A DNA stretch of 7,101 nucleotides from a bacterium (lineage in GTDB: Bacteria > Bacillota > Bacilli > Lactobacillales > Streptococcaceae). Position numbers and translations under genes: made by a program. Numbering within the stretch: the stretch's first letter is position 1; each line of letters begins with the position of its first letter. The notes beneath the pieces were generated by a model, which saw only the letters and a program-made list of their open reading frames with translations, ran no database searches and was not told the DNA's origin. The stretch lies in NCBI GenBank assembly GCA_905221065.1, contig CAJNBS010000030.1:1-7101 (forward strand), written 5' to 3'. Of the stretch, positions 5,690-7,101 are shown in pieces.

Positions 5690-5965
5690 TTATTTAACAG
5701 CGTCTTTAAGAGCTTTACCAGCTTTGAATGCTGGAACTTTAGAAGCTGCAATTGTGATTTCTTTACCAGTTTGTGGGTTGCGACCTTTACGTGCAGCACG
5801 CTCACGAACTTCAAAGTTACCAAAACCGATCAATTGAACTTTTTCACCAGCTGCAAGGTAGTCAGCTACTGCTGAGAATACAGCTTCAACTGCTGCTGCT
5901 GAGTCTTTCTTAGTCAATTCTGTAGCTTCTGCTACTTTAGCGATCAAATCTTGTTTGTTTGCCAT
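5690..5965 (-). CDS. hup: HU family nucleoid protein (HlpA)
   Basis: A 91-residue DNA-binding protein, the usual length for HU. The N-terminal half is two alpha helices for dimerisation. The DNABII signature [21 protein letters not shown] region (47-67) forms the beta-arm, with the intercalating proline at P64 and basic residues R53, R55, R59, K60 and R62. It binds and bends DNA without sequence specificity and compacts the nucleoid; streptococci have it as their main, essential histone-like protein. It is also released and found on the surface in some species. The ATG (5965-5963) has a strong GGAGGA site (5980-5975) 9 nt upstream, a consensus-like promoter and a strong terminator. Codon choice is very uniform (for example repeated GCT/GCA alanine codons), fitting very high expression. 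It appears monocistronic. IHF is not expected in Firmicutes, so HU is the natural call. Confidence 0.97.
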   Translation of the reverse strand: MANKQDLIAKVAEATELTKKDSAAAVEAVFSAVADYLAAGEKVQLIGFGNFEVRERAARKGRNPQTGKEITIAASKVPAFKAGKALKDAVK

Positions 5966-5974
5966 GTTAATGAT

Positions 5975-6035
5975 TCCTCCAATTTAATTTCTAATTAACA
6001 AATATAATCATATCCTAAAATCCCTTATAGGTCAA
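5975..6035 (-). promoter_or_regulatory. Strong sigma-A promoter and ribosome-binding site of hup
   Basis: On the minus strand TTGACC (6035-6030) and TATGAT (6012-6007) are spaced by exactly 17 bp, five of six matches to each consensus. Transcription should start near 6000, giving a leader of about 35 nt. The ribosome-binding site GGAGGA is at 5980-5975. This is the best promoter in the window. Confidence 0.85.
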
Positions 6036-6072
6036 GTTAAAAACGCTATTTCTTCCCATTTTATTTATTTTT

Positions 6073-6912
6073 TTAGGAGTGGTAACGTACCAAAATAGCC
6101 CAAGCATTCTCACCAGTGTGCGTTTGAATAATAGATCCTGTTTCCAAAACTGAAATTGGCTGTTCAACATAAGCCTGTAAGCTTTCTTTCATCTCTTTTG
6201 CCCAATCAGCACTACCAGAATATGAAATTCCAATCTCTGCTACAGAACGTCCAGAAAGAGAACTTGTCAGCTCATCTAACCATTTTTTAAAGGTTTTAGC
6301 TCCACGACCTTTAACAATTGGTTGCAATTCATGGTCCTTCATCTGCATGACAACACGGATATTGAGAAGTGAGCTCAACAATCCAGTTACACGGCCAATT
6401 CGTCCACCTTTGACAAGATTTTCCAAAGTTGAAACGCCAATATAGAGTTCTGTGTGGTTTTTAACCTCTTCTACATGAGATAAAATTTCCTCCAACTCTT
6501 TACCTTCTTGTGCTAATTTTGCAGCCTCAACAACTTGGAATTTCAAGGCTTGGTCAGTGAAGGAGCTATCAATAACTGTCACGTCGGCAGTAGATAGGCT
6601 GGCACCTTGGCGTGCTGCTTCTACAGTCCCCGAAAGAGCATGGGACATATGAATAGCAAGAATCTGGCTACCATCCTTGCATAGCTCTTCAAAAACTTCA
6701 GCGAAGACACCTACAGGTGGTTGACTTGTTTTCGGAAGATTCTTACTTGCTTGCATCAACTGAAGAAATTTACCTTCTTCTTTCAAATCAGCATCCGAAT
6801 AAACAACATTATCAATCATTACAGATAATGGAACAATTGTAATATCTAATTGTTTTACGAGTTCTGGCTCAATAGTAACAGATGAATCGGTTACAATCTT
6901 AATTTTTGTCAT
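6073..6912 (-). CDS. DegV family protein, FakB-type fatty-acid-binding protein
   Basis: A 279-residue DegV-fold protein. Typical motifs are VTDSS (7-11), KTSQPP (61-66), HALSGT (91-96), VIDSS (113-117), [13 protein letters not shown] (162-174) and THTG (264-267). In characterised members the serine/threonine residues of the second and third motifs hold the carboxylate of the bound fatty acid, and the arginine and histidine of the last two motifs also line the head-group site. Family members studied as FakB present a fatty acid to the kinase FakA, which makes acyl-phosphate for phospholipid synthesis. FakA is not encoded here. Streptococci have several DegV paralogues with different chain preferences, and I cannot tell which this is. 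The ATG at 6912-6910 has only a weak GAAAG site. It lies upstream of hup in the same direction, but hup has its own promoter. Confidence 0.9.
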   Translation of the reverse strand: MTKIKIVTDSSVTIEPELVKQLDITIVPLSVMIDNVVYSDADLKEEGKFLQLMQASKNLPKTSQPPVGVFAEVFEELCKDGSQILAIHMSHALSGTVEAARQGASLSTADVTVIDSSFTDQALKFQVVEAAKLAQEGKELEEILSHVEEVKNHTELYIGVSTLENLVKGGRIGRVTGLLSSLLNIRVVMQMKDHELQPIVKGRGAKTFKKWLDELTSSLSGRSVAEIGISYSGSADWAKEMKESLQAYVEQPISVLETGSIIQTHTGENAWAILVRYHS

Positions 6913-7101
6913 AGTATCAATCTTTCTATTTTAGGATTCAGATTGGTTTTCTTACTTCTAATTATATCAAAAAAAGATTAAAAACCCTAATGGAGTCAAT
7001 CAAATTTTCCGTAAAAATTTGATAGGTAACTTCTCAAAGTAACTTCCACTTGCCCAACCAAAGTGGAAATTAGTCTAAAACGGATTTTTATGGTGGAATT
7101 A
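6913..7101 (-). promoter_or_regulatory. Upstream region of the degV-family gene: extended -10 promoter and two palindromes
   Basis: On the minus strand TG-A-TATAAT is at 6969-6961, with TATAAT at 6966-6961 and no clear -35 at 17 or 18 bp. The leader would be about 40 nt. A 9-bp palindrome TCAAATTTT (7000-7008) and AAAATTTGA (7014-7022) with a 5-nt spacer lies at about -46 to -68 from the predicted start. A second, TTCCACTT (7044-7051) and AAGTGGAA (7061-7068), lies further out. Neither has a convincing T-run. They could be operators, or the second could belong to the end of a gene outside the window. No coding frame is supported here. Confidence 0.5.

Noticed and set aside
7000..7022. FabT operator
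   Set aside because: As I recall it, the FabT consensus has TTTGA followed closely by TCAAA; here the order is reversed with a longer gap, so it is kept only as an unassigned palindrome.
7090..7101. Plus-strand ATG as a divergent gene start
   Set aside because: Only four codons are visible and there is no ribosome-binding site upstream.

Overview
This 7.1-kb window looks like chromosomal core DNA from a mitis-group Streptococcus (S. pneumoniae, S. mitis, S. oralis or a close relative). The evidence is the low-GC sequence, the streptococcal vicR-vicK-vicX operon with a single-pass VicK, a cysteine-free MutY of the lactic-acid-bacterial type, and a recognisable BOX repeat of the kind scattered through pneumococcal and mitis genomes. 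Species cannot be fixed from the sequence alone. Every recognisable gene is on the minus strand, so transcription runs from high to low coordinates.

Layout from high to low coordinates. (1) 7101-6073: a non-coding lead-in with two small palindromes, an extended -10 promoter, and a DegV/FakB-type fatty-acid-binding protein gene. (2) 6072-5632: a strong housekeeping promoter, the hup/hlpA gene for the HU nucleoid protein, and a long intrinsic terminator. (3) 5631-5157: about 475 bp without a gene, holding a short direct repeat, a complete 150-bp BOX element and a nested inverted repeat. (4) 5156-3981: mutY, with a promoter placed so that the mRNA is probably leaderless. (5) 3980-1041: the vicRKX (walRK-yycJ) cell-wall two-component operon, tightly overlapped, ending in a terminator that overlaps the vicX stop codon. 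(6) 1018-209: a monocistronic gene for a voltage-gated-type K+ channel with a textbook S4 segment. (7) 208-1: a short spacer and then the left end of an IS3-family insertion sequence, whose transposase orfA starts at 73 and runs out of the window. Its terminal hairpin looks like a terminator.

Functionally the window groups envelope homeostasis (VicRKX), exogenous fatty-acid use (DegV/FakB), oxidative DNA-damage avoidance (MutY), chromosome packaging (HU) and membrane potential or K+ flux (the channel). Apart from vicRKX these look like independent transcription units. mutY has no obvious terminator before vicR and may read through into it.

I do not see a previously undescribed multi-gene system. 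The points most worth a second look are the clusterless MutY with its putative leaderless start, the self-silencing hairpin at the IS end, the eight-charge S4 of the channel, and the repeat-rich junction between hup and mutY.
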